14,310 nucleotides of DNA, taken from assembly GCA_023248455.1 (NCBI GenBank), contig JAHFEN010000003.1:1-14310 (forward strand), written 5' to 3'. Position numbers and translations under genes: made by a program. Positions 1 to 5,967 of the stretch are shown piece after piece; within the stretch, counting starts at the first letter, position 1; each line of letters begins with the position of its first letter. The DNA comes from Microcaldota archaeon (GTDB taxonomy: Archaea; Micrarchaeota; Micrarchaeia; Anstonellales; Anstonellaceae). The notes beneath the pieces were generated by a model that was not told the origin of the DNA, did not search any database, and saw nothing but the letters and a program-made list of their open reading frames with translations.

Positions 1-137
1 AGCATGGCGACAACAGGCAGCAGCAACTCCAACTGTGCACAAAGTCCTGACATAGCATTTGGCAGGTTGCCCAGCATATTTGCGTTCACAATTCCCACTG
101 CTGCAAGCAGCACCAGGAGCAGTCCTAGCCTTTTCAT
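1..137 (-). CDS. N-terminus of a small exported/membrane protein, truncated by the window edge
   Basis: ATG at 137-135 opens a frame that stays open to base 1 (45 codons visible). It begins MKRLGLLLVLLAAVGIVNA, a textbook signal-peptide or membrane segment: two basic residues, a leucine-rich core, then a small-residue stretch ending N-A. A second hydrophobic stretch (QLELLLPVVAM) starts near residue 35 and is cut off. A Shine-Dalgarno-like GGAGTGA lies at 148-142, four bases before the ATG, and a TATA-like box (GAATTTAAAG on the minus strand, 209-200) would give a leader of about 40 nt. A Cys followed by a second hydrophobic segment recalls small archaeal pilin-like or VirB2-like membrane proteins, but the visible part is too short to name a family. 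Function unknown. Confidence 0.6.
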   Translation of the reverse strand, partial: MKRLGLLLVLLAAVGIVNANMLGNLPNAMSGLCAQLELLLPVVAM

Positions 138-199
138 TCAATCACTCCATGGGTGTGCATTCCATGCTCGCCCAGGTGCTCCTATTGGGGGGGGATTTC

Positions 200-209
200 T
201 TTAAATTCA
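200..209 (-). promoter_or_regulatory. Putative TATA box for the left-edge gene
   Basis: The minus strand reads GAATTTAAAG. It lies about 65 bases upstream of the ATG at 137, so transcription would start near 178 and leave a leader with room for the GGAGTGA ribosome-binding site. A run of eight G (188-195) lies between the box and the inferred start. Moderate support only. Confidence 0.35.
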
Positions 210-315
210 TATGTGTCAGTTTGAGGGATTTTATTATAAATGAAGATTGATGCGCCAGGAGTTCTGGTTTTTGCATGGCGCAGTCTCTCGCCCGCAAGAT
301 ATCAGTCTGTAAAGG

Positions 316-323
316 TTTATTTA
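316..323 (+). promoter_or_regulatory. Putative TATA box giving a leaderless start at 347
   Basis: TTTATTTA lies 24-31 bases before the ATG at 347, the spacing expected if transcription starts at or next to the start codon. This favours 347 over the in-frame ATG at 275. An alternative AT-rich box at about 230-242 (TTTTATTATAAAT) could instead serve the 275 start with a leader of about 13 nt. Confidence 0.4.
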
Positions 324-346
324 TGTCTCCATGCAAACATGCCACA

Positions 347-1972
347 ATGTTCAAAGGACTCCTCCCTGCAATCGCCAAGAACGAGAAAGAGCTTGCGGTG
401 CTTGAAATTGTGAAAAGCGCCGAAAGGAAAAGCAAGCGCATGGACATGGCTATTCATGGAAAGCTGGCTGAATGGGTGCATGAGTGGATAATCAAAAGGG
501 GGCACAAGAAAGGGGGGAAGGGCAAAGACCTGGCGCTGTTCATCGACTGCGAAATCGATTCGCTTGGCCTGCAGCAGGCAACGCGCACCCACCGGATGGT
601 TGCCGCAGTTTTCCCCTCCAGGACCGCTGCCTCGCTTCCGGCAGGCTTGAGCAGCAACATCAATGCCAGGGCCGTGGCTGACGAGGTCGCCCTGGCACGA
701 GGCGGATGGCAGGTCAAAAGCATCCTCTGCGGGCTTTGGTGGGTTGCTTCTTTCGGCTTTGATGAGGTTAAGTCCTTCACCCCCAAGCTTTCGGCTGCAG
801 TAATCTTTTTCGCTTTTGTCATGCTCCTAACCACTTCAGCCTACCCTATGGATGATCTTTTGAGGCATGTCAAAGCCTACCAGTACGACTATGATTACGG
901 GAAGCTTTACGCATACTCTGCAGGATTTTCTTTCAACCCATACCTTCTGTTCGACCATTTTGCCGGCTTTCTCTATGCCTCTTTCGGGGATCAGAGCCTC
1001 AAAATAATTCAAATGCTCTGCCTGGCTTGCCTCTCAGCAGGCTTTTTCCTGCATACCAGGAGCTGGGACGACCGGATGAGGGCCCTGGTCTTCGTCATCC
1101 TTCTTATCATTCTGGGCTACAGGATAACCTTTGCCCGGCCAGCGGTCTTCCAGGCATTCTTTTTCATCACCGCCCTCCTCCTGTCAGGCCTTCCGGCTGT
1201 AATCTTTGGCGTCTTTATGGGCGTCCAGTACTACCTCTTCCCGATTTTCCTGGTCCCGCTGGTCTTTATAAAAAGGGAATACGCGATAAGCGTTATCCTG
1301 TCCTTTTTGTTCTGGGTGGCGTACGCGGGCACTGATTACTTTACAGACATAGCCAGTTTCATAAGCCATATCCTCTCGAACAGGCTAATCTCGATCGCTG
1401 AAAACGCGAGCATTCTTTTGCTACTGGGCGATCCGCTATTTTTGGTGCTTTTGTATCTATTCATAAAAAGCAAAAATTACACATACGCAATCCCCCTGTT
1501 GCTTTTCACCCTGATCAACCAGATAAGATTCGTAGATGTGGTCGCCCCTCTGTTGGCAATCTCCATAGTGCCCGAAAAGATTGGCTGGGGGAAATTGAGG
1601 TTCGGCTTTGCAGAAAGCGTCCTTTTCCTGGCTGTGCTCTTGGCGTTGCTTGGAACGGTTTTCCAGCCCTACAGCCTTGCCGACCTCCATGTGAGAAATG
1701 CCACTGTCCTGTGCGATACAATGCAGTGCATGTTCAACACAGTCTACACGGGTAGCAACATATCGATAAGCCCTAGCATGGAGGTGGGCTTCACCGAAAA
1801 AGAGGTCCAGGCGCAGATGGTGTCCATGAGGCAAAACGGGACCATCGACTGCGGCCTCTTCAAGAAGTATAGGTATGATATTCTCATCGAAGACAGCCTG
1901 AAGGTGATTCCTCCCTGCCTCAATCTTGCGGGTGTTGAAAGGGGATACCGCATCTGGAACATCACAAGATGA
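347..1972 (+). CDS. Polytopic GT-C-like membrane protein with soluble N-terminal extension
   Basis: 541 residues from ATG 347 (565 from the in-frame ATG 275, which I think is less likely because the intervening codons overlap a TATA-like sequence). Residues about 1-145 are charged and soluble, with a helical look and a KRGHKKGGKGK basic patch; I recognise no domain there. The first membrane segment lies near 148-164. It is followed at once by PMDDLLRHVKAY, an acidic-pair motif in the first outer loop, as in GT-C glycosyltransferases that use polyprenyl-phosphate sugars. Eight to nine more hydrophobic segments follow. A C-terminal outer domain of about 100 residues has four Cys (CDTMQC, DCG, PPC) and N-x-S/T sequons (NAT, NIS, NGT, NIT). 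The stop overlaps the start of the next GT2 gene (ATGA), which fits one operon. Likely role: sugar transfer on the outer face of the membrane. The GT-C assignment rests on topology and the DD motif only. Confidence 0.6.
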   Translation: MFKGLLPAIAKNEKELAVLEIVKSAERKSKRMDMAIHGKLAEWVHEWIIKRGHKKGGKGKDLALFIDCEIDSLGLQQATRTHRMVAAVFPSRTAASLPAGLSSNINARAVADEVALARGGWQVKSILCGLWWVASFGFDEVKSFTPKLSAAVIFFAFVMLLTTSAYPMDDLLRHVKAYQYDYDYGKLYAYSAGFSFNPYLLFDHFAGFLYASFGDQSLKIIQMLCLACLSAGFFLHTRSWDDRMRALVFVILLIILGYRITFARPAVFQAFFFITALLLSGLPAVIFGVFMGVQYYLFPIFLVPLVFIKREYAISVILSFLFWVAYAGTDYFTDIASFISHILSNRLISIAENASILLLLGDPLFLVLLYLFIKSKNYTYAIPLLLFTLINQIRFVDVVAPLLAISIVPEKIGWGKLRFGFAESVLFLAVLLALLGTVFQPYSLADLHVRNATVLCDTMQCMFNTVYTGSNISISPSMEVGFTEKEVQAQMVSMRQNGTIDCGLFKKYRYDILIEDSLKVIPPCLNLAGVERGYRIWNITR

Positions 1973-2661
1973 CCAGCAGCCAAGGTCGTGCCATGAAAGT
2001 CTGCATACTGCTTCCAACCCTGAACGAAGCTGGCTCGGTCAGGGACATGGTCCGCAGGGTGAGGCGCGTCAGCAAGGCCTATGATGTTTACGTAGTGGAT
2101 AGCGGAAGCACGGACGGTACCGGGCGGATTGCAGCCCAGGCAGGGGCAAAAGTCATCTATGTGCCCAGAGGCAAAGGGGTGGCGATGAAAACAGCAGTCG
2201 AGCAGCTGGGCCACGACGCACTAGTCATGCTCGACTCGGACTCAAGCTACCTTCCAGAGGAAATACCACTGTTCATTGAAAAGCTGAAAACCTGTGAGGT
2301 GGTAGTGGGAAGCAGGTTCAAAGGCAGGATAGAGCCAGGAGCCATGCGCCTAAGCAACTACTTCGGCAACATCCTGCTGAGCCATCTTGCCTGCGCCATT
2401 TACGGGGTTCCTGTCACCGACCTATGCTCCGGCTTCTGGGCATTCAGGCGCCCTGCCATCAAGAAAATGGAAATCACAGCCCCGCACTTCACGCTCGAGG
2501 CGAACTTTTACATAGAATGCGCAAAAAAGCGCCTCGTCCTTGGCGAGGTTCCCATAACCTATTCCAGGAGAATCGGCAGGTCCAAGCTCCAAATCTCAGA
2601 TGGGCTTCTGATAGGCGCCTACCTGGTCAGGACCCGCTTTTTTTCTCAGCCACCAGTATGA
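1969..2661 (+). CDS. GT2 glycosyltransferase, dolichol-phosphate mannose/glucose synthase-like
   Basis: 230 residues from ATG 1969, whose ATGA overlaps the stop of the previous gene and suggests translational coupling. The ATG at 1993 (MKVCILLPTLNEAGSV) matches the usual family start and has AAGGT seven bases upstream, so 1993 may be the true start. The GT-A motifs are in order: LLPTLNE (14-20), DSGSTDGT (44-51), the metal/nucleotide-binding LDSDSS (88-93), GSRFKG (114-119), DLCSGFWAFR (151-160), an acidic HFTLEANF segment (173-180), and the C-terminal RIGRSKL (201-207). This is the pattern of enzymes that move a hexose from a nucleotide sugar to dolichol phosphate on the cytoplasmic side. 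No C-terminal membrane anchor is visible, so it is probably a soluble or peripheral DPM1-type enzyme. The sugar cannot be read from the sequence. The 3' end overlaps the convergent methyltransferase gene by 35 bases. Confidence 0.85.
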   Translation: MTSSQGRAMKVCILLPTLNEAGSVRDMVRRVRRVSKAYDVYVVDSGSTDGTGRIAAQAGAKVIYVPRGKGVAMKTAVEQLGHDALVMLDSDSSYLPEEIPLFIEKLKTCEVVVGSRFKGRIEPGAMRLSNYFGNILLSHLACAIYGVPVTDLCSGFWAFRRPAIKKMEITAPHFTLEANFYIECAKKRLVLGEVPITYSRRIGRSKLQISDGLLIGAYLVRTRFFSQPPV

Positions 2662-3343
2662 GGTTGAGCCCAAAAGGCACGCCCAAAGCTGCTTCGGCGA
2701 TTTTTATGGCAGGGATGAGCCGGTTGAAAAGAGCCAGGTCTCCATCTGGATGCACGGTTTTTTTCAGCACCTTGCCGTGGTAGAACCATCCAAGCGCGCC
2801 TGCGAAATTCATTGGAAAAAGCCTGAGGACCTCGAGCCCATTTTCAGCCGCAAGCGCGCTCAGGTCCTGTTTTTCATATCTCCTATAATGCGAATCTGAC
2901 CTGTCCAGGCTGCCGAAATTCGCCCTCAGAGCCGGCACCAGCTTGACTATCCTGCCGCCGTTTTTCAGGCATTTGCAGCAGTTTCTGAAAAAAGCCCGGT
3001 CGTCCTTTACATGCTCCATGACGTTTGCCGAGATGACGGTGTCGAATTTTGCCAGAAAGCGGCGCGAAACGCCTTTGGATATGTCAAATGAGAAAAAAGC
3101 GCACCTTTTCCCGAGCCTTTTTCGGAGCGCATACAGATTCTTGGGGTTAATCTCGGTCACGCTGAAGGAGGAAACGCGAGGGTGGCTGATTATCTTCGAG
3201 CTCATGGTCCCAATGCCGCCGCCTATTTCGAGAACATTGCCGCTGATATAAGGCGACAGCACCTCGAATTGCCAGTCAGCATACCTGTCCATATTCCCGA
3301 CCAGCCGCAGGTTCTGCTCCTCGTCCGTCAAGGGCTTTCGCAT
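2627..3343 (-). CDS. Class I SAM-dependent methyltransferase
   Basis: 238 residues. The SAM-binding motif I is VLEIGGGIGT (37-46). An acidic residue for the ribose hydroxyls is at E64 (VTEINP), a DIS motif at 87-89, and VISANVMEHV at 103-112 is the post-motif-II strand common in Methyltransf_11/12 proteins. SHYRRY (151-156) followed by an acidic helix is typical of methyltransferases found in surface-glycan and lipid gene clusters. No membrane segments are seen. Substrate unknown; the nearby GT genes suggest a glycan or a lipid-linked sugar. Transcription probably starts at the ATG itself (TATA at 3367-3375). The last 35 bases overlap the convergent GT2 gene. Confidence 0.85.
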   Translation of the reverse strand: MRKPLTDEEQNLRLVGNMDRYADWQFEVLSPYISGNVLEIGGGIGTMSSKIISHPRVSSFSVTEINPKNLYALRKRLGKRCAFFSFDISKGVSRRFLAKFDTVISANVMEHVKDDRAFFRNCCKCLKNGGRIVKLVPALRANFGSLDRSDSHYRRYEKQDLSALAAENGLEVLRLFPMNFAGALGWFYHGKVLKKTVHPDGDLALFNRLIPAIKIAEAALGVPFGLNLILVAEKKSGS

Positions 3344-3366
3344 GGCTTATTTAGAGCGGGCGACCT

Positions 3367-3375
3367 GTAATAAAG
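3367..3375 (-). promoter_or_regulatory. Putative TATA box of the methyltransferase gene
   Basis: The minus strand reads CTTTATTAC, centred about 28 bases upstream of the ATG at 3343. This predicts a leaderless transcript. Confidence 0.45.
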
Positions 3376-3411
3376 CCATCCGTAAGCCCTGGCTTCAGCG
3401 GCAAGGAAAAG

Positions 3412-3429
3412 AAAAAAACGCCGGAGGCG
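3412..3429 (-). terminator. Hairpin plus T-run downstream of tRNA-Ser
   Basis: On the minus strand CGCC-TCC-GGCG (3429-3419) is followed by seven T (3418-3412), then C and four more T. It lies about 45 bases after the tRNA 3' end. It could end tRNA-Ser transcription and insulate the methyltransferase promoter that follows. In archaea the T-run alone usually suffices, so the hairpin may be incidental. Confidence 0.55.
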
Positions 3430-3473
3430 ATTGGAGCAGCGGCTACAATGCTCCGCGTTTCCGCACTCAGAAA

Positions 3474-3561
3474 CGCCGGGGGGGAGATTTGAACTCCCGA
3501 GGGGATTTCTCCCCAACAGGTTAGCAACCTGCCGCACTGGACCGGGCTATGCGACCCCAGC
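3474..3561 (-). tRNA. tRNA-Ser (anticodon GCU)
   Basis: An 88-nt cloverleaf folds on the minus strand. The acceptor stem is GCTGGGG with CCCCGGC (one G-U pair) and discriminator G73, as expected for serine. The D-arm stem is GCA/TGC. The anticodon stem is GCAGG/CCTGT with loop TTGCTAA, so the anticodon is GCU and reads AGC/AGU. The long class-II variable arm is GGGGA-GAAA-TCCCC. The T-arm is GGGAG-TTCAAAT-CTCCC. No CCA is encoded and no intron is seen. The first seven tRNA bases are repeated in the tandem repeats just upstream. Confidence 0.95.
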
Positions 3562-3719
3562 ATGAGCATCAGCGAATGATGGGAGTATTGCCCACAGGCA
3601 ATCTGACCCCAGCATGAGCGCAAGTGAATGATGGGGACTTGGCACCGCAGCGGCAAGATGGCCCCAGCATGAACGCGAGCGAATGGCGGGGTATTGCCCT
3701 CGGGCAACCTCCCCCCAGC
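3555..3719. repeat. Three tandem imperfect 51-55-base repeats next to tRNA-Ser
   Basis: Units start at 3555, 3607 and 3662, and a fourth seven-base CCCCAGC occurs at 3713-3719. Each unit opens with CCCCAGCATGA and, except for the loop bases and a few substitutions, continues to AATGATGGGG (unit 3: AATGGCGGGG). The first 30 bases fold back on the plus strand as 13 + 4 + 13, with tetraloops ATCA, GCAA and GCGA, and a G-A/A-G tandem mismatch is kept in all three. Each unit then has a second, variable inverted repeat: ATTGCC/GGCAAT in unit 1, TTGCCC/GGGCAA in unit 3, weaker in unit 2. Unit 1 begins inside the tRNA, at the complement of its GCTGGGG 5' end. No gene is seen in 3562-3824 apart from these repeats and the promoter of the next gene. 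Confidence 0.8.
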
Positions 3720-3761
3720 AGCTTAAGTAGTCCGCGCCTGTTTTTTAGGGCTGAAGCAGGC

Positions 3762-3770
3762 TTTTATTTC
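3762..3770 (+). promoter_or_regulatory. Putative TATA box of the zinc-ribbon/Yip1 operon
   Basis: TTTTATTTC is about 58 bases upstream of the ATG at 3825. It would place the transcript start near 3792 and leave a leader of about 30 nt containing the Shine-Dalgarno at 3814-3819. Confidence 0.35.
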
Positions 3771-3813
3771 TTTCATTGGAAAAGCTTTGCGACCAGGGAT
3801 TGCCGTCAATCCA

Positions 3814-3819
3814 GAGGTG
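3814..3819 (+). promoter_or_regulatory. Shine-Dalgarno that fixes the 3825 start
   Basis: GAGGTG lies five bases before ATG 3825. It is one of the clearest ribosome-binding sites in the window, where most other genes look leaderless. It is the main reason to call the very short ORF that follows. Confidence 0.6.
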
Positions 3820-3824
3820 CCGGA

Positions 3825-3959
3825 ATGTACAACAATTATCTTTCATGCGAAGTCTGCGGGGCAGAGCTCACCCGCGCCAGCCAGAAGCAGCAGTTGGACC
3901 GGGCAGGTTTCATGCACAGCTTCTGCGGCAAGTGTTACTCGGAAAAATCCCTCAAGTGA
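3825..3959 (+). CDS. 44-residue zinc-ribbon protein
   Basis: The product is 44 residues long. It has two CxxC pairs, CEVC (residues 8-11) and CGKC near residues 34-37, spaced as in a treble-clef or zinc-ribbon finger. The stretch between them is basic/polar. There is no signal peptide or membrane segment, so it should be a cytoplasmic zinc-binding protein. A strong GAGGTG ribosome-binding site supports the start. The stop shares bases with a GTG (GTGA at 3956-3959) in the frame of the next gene, so the two are probably co-translated. Function unknown: such mini zinc ribbons can bind nucleic acid or protein, and the sequence does not say which. Confidence 0.65.
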   Translation: MYNNYLSCEVCGAELTRASQKQQLDRAGFMHSFCGKCYSEKSLK

Positions 3960-3970
3960 ACCGTGCTTGC

Positions 3971-4756
3971 ATGGATAAAAAACTGCGTCCACTCCCGCCA
4001 GCGCCTGCAAACGAGAAAAAGCCAGGGATAACCGATGGAATAAGGGCGAAATTCTCGCAGTTCGAATCGCTTTTCCTGGGGACTGCTGTGAAGTACAACC
4101 TGCCATTCCTGAAAATTTGGCTGTCGGCATATTTCCATCCAGCCCAAGCCTGGGAAAAAGAGAAGAAGAGCGCCAGCCTAAAATCGGCTGCAATAAACCT
4201 CCTGTTCTTTTATTTCGCCTTTGCAGCCGTGTTCTTTGTTTTTGCAGTCATATCTCATTCTCTCTTGGGGAAAATGCAGGCAAAAGCCGGCGCAGCGCCG
4301 CTGCCCAACCCATCCGACTATGCCCTCCAAATCCTGGCCATAGGCCCGGTCACCGATACGCTATTCATGTTCGTTTCGCTTTTCCTGCTATTTGTTTCTT
4401 CCAGGCTTCTCGGCGGAAAGGCTTCCTTCAAGGAACAATCCTATATGGTTTCCCTGCTCTTCTGCGGGGCAATGTCGCTTGCAACCGTGTTCATACTGCC
4501 TTCTTTTATCTCGCTTCTGCTGACCTCGCTGTTCACGGGCTTCTCCATGGCGGACATGCTGGTTCTGGTATTGGGGCCCCTGATAGCGCTTGTCTTCTTC
4601 ATCGGGCTTTTTGCCTCCATTATCTATGGCCTCTTTTCGCTTTACAGGATGGTAAAATGCGCGAACCAAATCTCAGGCGTCAGGGCTGCCGGCGCCATTG
4701 CCTGCACTGTGGCGCTTATAATTCTCCTCAATGTTCTGCTGCTCGCGCTCGTCTAG
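3971..4756 (+). CDS. Yip1-like multi-pass membrane protein
   Basis: 261 residues from ATG 3971; a GTG at 3956 in the same frame overlaps the previous stop and would add five residues. A soluble N-terminal stretch of about 55 residues (Pro/Lys rich, KLRPLPPAP) is followed by an amphipathic LSAYFHPAQAWEKEK segment. Five hydrophobic segments then follow, around LLFFYFAFAAVFFVF, DTLFMFVSLFLLFV, MSLATVFILPSFISLLL, LVLVLGPLIALVFFIGL and CTVALIILLNVLLLALV. The HP-x-x-x-W-E motif before the first segment and the five-helix layout fit the Yip1 domain superfamily, which has many archaeal members of unknown role. The C-terminus ends at the last helix. Pairing with a zinc-ribbon ORF suggests a shared job. 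Moderate confidence in the family, none in a molecular function. Confidence 0.65.
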   Translation: MDKKLRPLPPAPANEKKPGITDGIRAKFSQFESLFLGTAVKYNLPFLKIWLSAYFHPAQAWEKEKKSASLKSAAINLLFFYFAFAAVFFVFAVISHSLLGKMQAKAGAAPLPNPSDYALQILAIGPVTDTLFMFVSLFLLFVSSRLLGGKASFKEQSYMVSLLFCGAMSLATVFILPSFISLLLTSLFTGFSMADMLVLVLGPLIALVFFIGLFASIIYGLFSLYRMVKCANQISGVRAAGAIACTVALIILLNVLLLALV

Positions 4757-4774
4757 GTGCATGGGGCTCGGCTA

Positions 4775-5002
4775 GCAGCCCAGGATAAGGCCGCATGGCC
4801 TTCGGGCTGCCTTTCAGAACTTCTGCAGCTCGGCTGCAGAATTGCGCATGTGCATTTTGCTTTTCAGAATGCATCAGACATGTTCGTTGCGACGAACATG
4901 CTGAATGGTTCACCGTTGCACACCTTATTTGGCCCACAAGATGTGACGGGAAACCCTTCGGCTTTTCGAACTAGCCTTCAGGCTACGTGTCACATCTTGT
5001 GG
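4775..5002. other. Hairpin-rich gene-free stretch between the Yip1-like gene and the SRP RNA
   Basis: There is no credible ORF here, but there are five strong inverted repeats in 228 bases. (1) GCAGCCC 4775-4781 with GGGCTGC 4804-4810, enclosing AAGGCC-GCAT-GGCCTT. (2) 4821-4829 with 4833-4841, nine perfect pairs around TTCTGCAG, loop TCG. (3) TGCATTTTG 4851-4859 with CAGAATGCA 4865-4873, one G-U. (4) 4879-4887 with 4892-4900, nine perfect pairs around CATGTTCGT, extended by CAG/CTG across a bulged A. (5) CCACAAGATGTGAC 4934-4947 with its perfect 14-base complement 4989-5002, enclosing GGG-AAA-CCC and TAGCC-TTCA-GGCTA. The hairpins do not resemble one another, so this is not a simple tandem repeat. 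The last one touches the SRP RNA 3' end. It could be a structured RNA, a 3' processing or termination region, or a cluster of palindromic elements. Confidence 0.7.
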
Positions 5003-5266
5003 CAGGAGGACCGGCGGGCCTCAGGCAAAACTGCACGGTGATTCGAACCGCTGCTCAGTCTTGTAACTTTCCAGCACGGCGCAGAATGCGTAGGGCTGCT
5101 CCTTCCGGCCTGACCCGTTTGGCACAATGGACCGTCCGGCAAGGCAAAACGTCGACGCTTAGAGCCCGAGCCTTGCAACTTGGCCTGAAACTTCACCGGA
5201 CATTCGGGCCCGCCTAAAGGGGGTTTGCGGTATGGGAGGCCCCTACTCTCCCGCCCTATCCTGCCG
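5001..5266 (-). ncRNA. 7S signal recognition particle RNA
   Basis: The minus strand contains the near-invariant helix 8 of SRP RNA: GTGCCAAACGGGTCAGGCC, then GGAAGG, then AGCAGCCCTACG (5126-5087), the site where SRP54 binds. The 5' Alu-type domain is present: GGGAG/CTCCC and CCGC/GCGG hairpins, whose loops AGGGG and ACCCC can pair with each other. Helix 5 closes as GGCGGGCC with GGCCCGCC. The archaeal helix 1 joins the ends, GGCAGGA (5265-5259) with TCCTGCC (5007-5001). GCAAGGC with GCCTTGC fits the SRP19-binding arm. About 266 nt is somewhat short but reasonable for an archaeon. Ends are inferred from helix 1 and the TATA box at 5286-5295. The RNA directs secretory and membrane proteins to the translocon. 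Confidence 0.93.
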
Positions 5267-5285
5267 GGAGCTATATGGTTATTTC

Positions 5286-5295
5286 ATTTTAAATA
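5286..5295. promoter_or_regulatory. Shared TATA box: SRP RNA (-) and pilin-like gene (+)
   Basis: ATTTTAAATA is the only AT-rich box between the two genes. Read to the right it is centred about 27 bases before ATG 5317, fitting leaderless transcription. Read to the left it lies about 25 bases before the SRP RNA 5' end near 5266. The core TTTAAA is palindromic, so one TBP site could serve both strands. Confidence 0.6.
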
Positions 5296-5316
5296 CCTTG
5301 GCTCGGTTGAATCCAC

Positions 5317-5967
5317 ATGCGGGAAAATCAGGGAAAGCGCCGTCTCGCCCAGGGAGCCACAGAATACCTTGTCCTGCTTGCAGTCGTGCTCATAATCGCG
5401 CTTGTCACCATTGCCATGCTCACTTTTTTCTCAGAAACAAGTGGCGATGTGCAGGTGGAGGAAAGCCAGGCATACTGGAAGTCTTCCTCGCCAATTGCGG
5501 TAATAGACGCAAACGCTTTTGGAGGTGATGCTGCCAACTACGCCCTCTTTTCGCTGGTTCTGCGGAACAACGGGCCATACCCAATAAGAATAACCAAGCT
5601 CATTTCCAGCACCAACATCCAGGATTATCTGAATGGGGTTCCGTCAGGAGTGAACTTATCGGATATTCTCTATCTTGCTCCTGGCGAGGAAAAACTTATA
5701 GGGAAGCCGGACAGGCTTGCTTCATACCCTCCAGCCTACACAGTCCTCTCAGCATATACAAGCAGCATGGTCGGATTCCAGTCCGCACTTGGCCTGGCAA
5801 GGACCATCTGCGACCCTTCCGCGCAGTTTTATACGCATACTGCAAAAAGCTGGGGTACAGTCGAATATGACAGCTTTGGCTTCGAATACATCGAATATAT
5901 TGAAGGCATCGGGATATCGAAAAAGCAGTTTGGCGCCAAGCCGCTGATCATCAAATGTTACTATTGA
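5317..5967 (+). CDS. Class III signal peptide pilin-like protein (paralogue 1)
   Basis: 216 residues. A short basic leader (ENQGKRRLA) is followed by QGATEYLVLLA at residues 12-22, matching the class III Q-x-x-x-E-x-x-x-L signature of archaeal pilins cut by an EppA-type prepilin peptidase in front of Q12. A 20-residue hydrophobic helix then forms the fibre core. The mature domain starts FFSETSGDVQVEESQAYW and looks beta-rich. It has one N-x-S sequon (NLS), a Cys in RTICDP and a Cys near the end (IIKCYY); the two could form a disulphide. The C-terminal block SKSWG...FGF...GIG..KKQ.GAKPLII is shared with the paralogue at 8965. Predicted to be a surface pilus or pseudopilus subunit; the exact structure is unknown. 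The last 17 bases overlap the convergent gene that ends at 5951. Confidence 0.85.
   Translation: MRENQGKRRLAQGATEYLVLLAVVLIIALVTIAMLTFFSETSGDVQVEESQAYWKSSSPIAVIDANAFGGDAANYALFSLVLRNNGPYPIRITKLISSTNIQDYLNGVPSGVNLSDILYLAPGEEKLIGKPDRLASYPPAYTVLSAYTSSMVGFQSALGLARTICDPSAQFYTHTAKSWGTVEYDSFGFEYIEYIEGIGISKKQFGAKPLIIKCYY

Noticed and set aside
142..447. 101-codon minus-strand ORF across the left intergenic region
   Set aside because: It overlaps the better-supported plus-strand gene and both promoter regions, and its sequence has no protein-like pattern.
3419..3480. Attachment-site pair: CCGGCGTTT at the tRNA-Ser 3' end and again about 50 bases downstream
   Set aside because: The match is only nine bases, one copy belongs to the terminator hairpin, and there is no integrase or element between them.
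3575..3606. Box C/D small RNA in the repeats (ATGATGG as box C, CTGA as box D)
   Set aside because: Box C does not match RUGAUGA fully, the spacing is too short for two guides, and the CTGA occurs after only one unit.
3555..3719. CRISPR array
   Set aside because: Only three units, which are imperfect and nearly contiguous, with no uniform repeat/spacer alternation and no cas gene nearby.
4757..5041. 94-codon plus-strand ORF over the hairpin stretch and the SRP RNA 3' end
   Set aside because: Its codons are made up of the inverted repeats and SRP RNA bases. It has no recognisable domain and no convincing ribosome-binding site.
5033..5056. A T-arm-like GGTTCGAATC on the minus strand, suggesting a tRNA
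   Set aside because: No acceptor, D-arm or anticodon arm can be built around it. The bases fit helix 5 of the SRP RNA (TCACCG pairs with CGGTGA on the 5' side).
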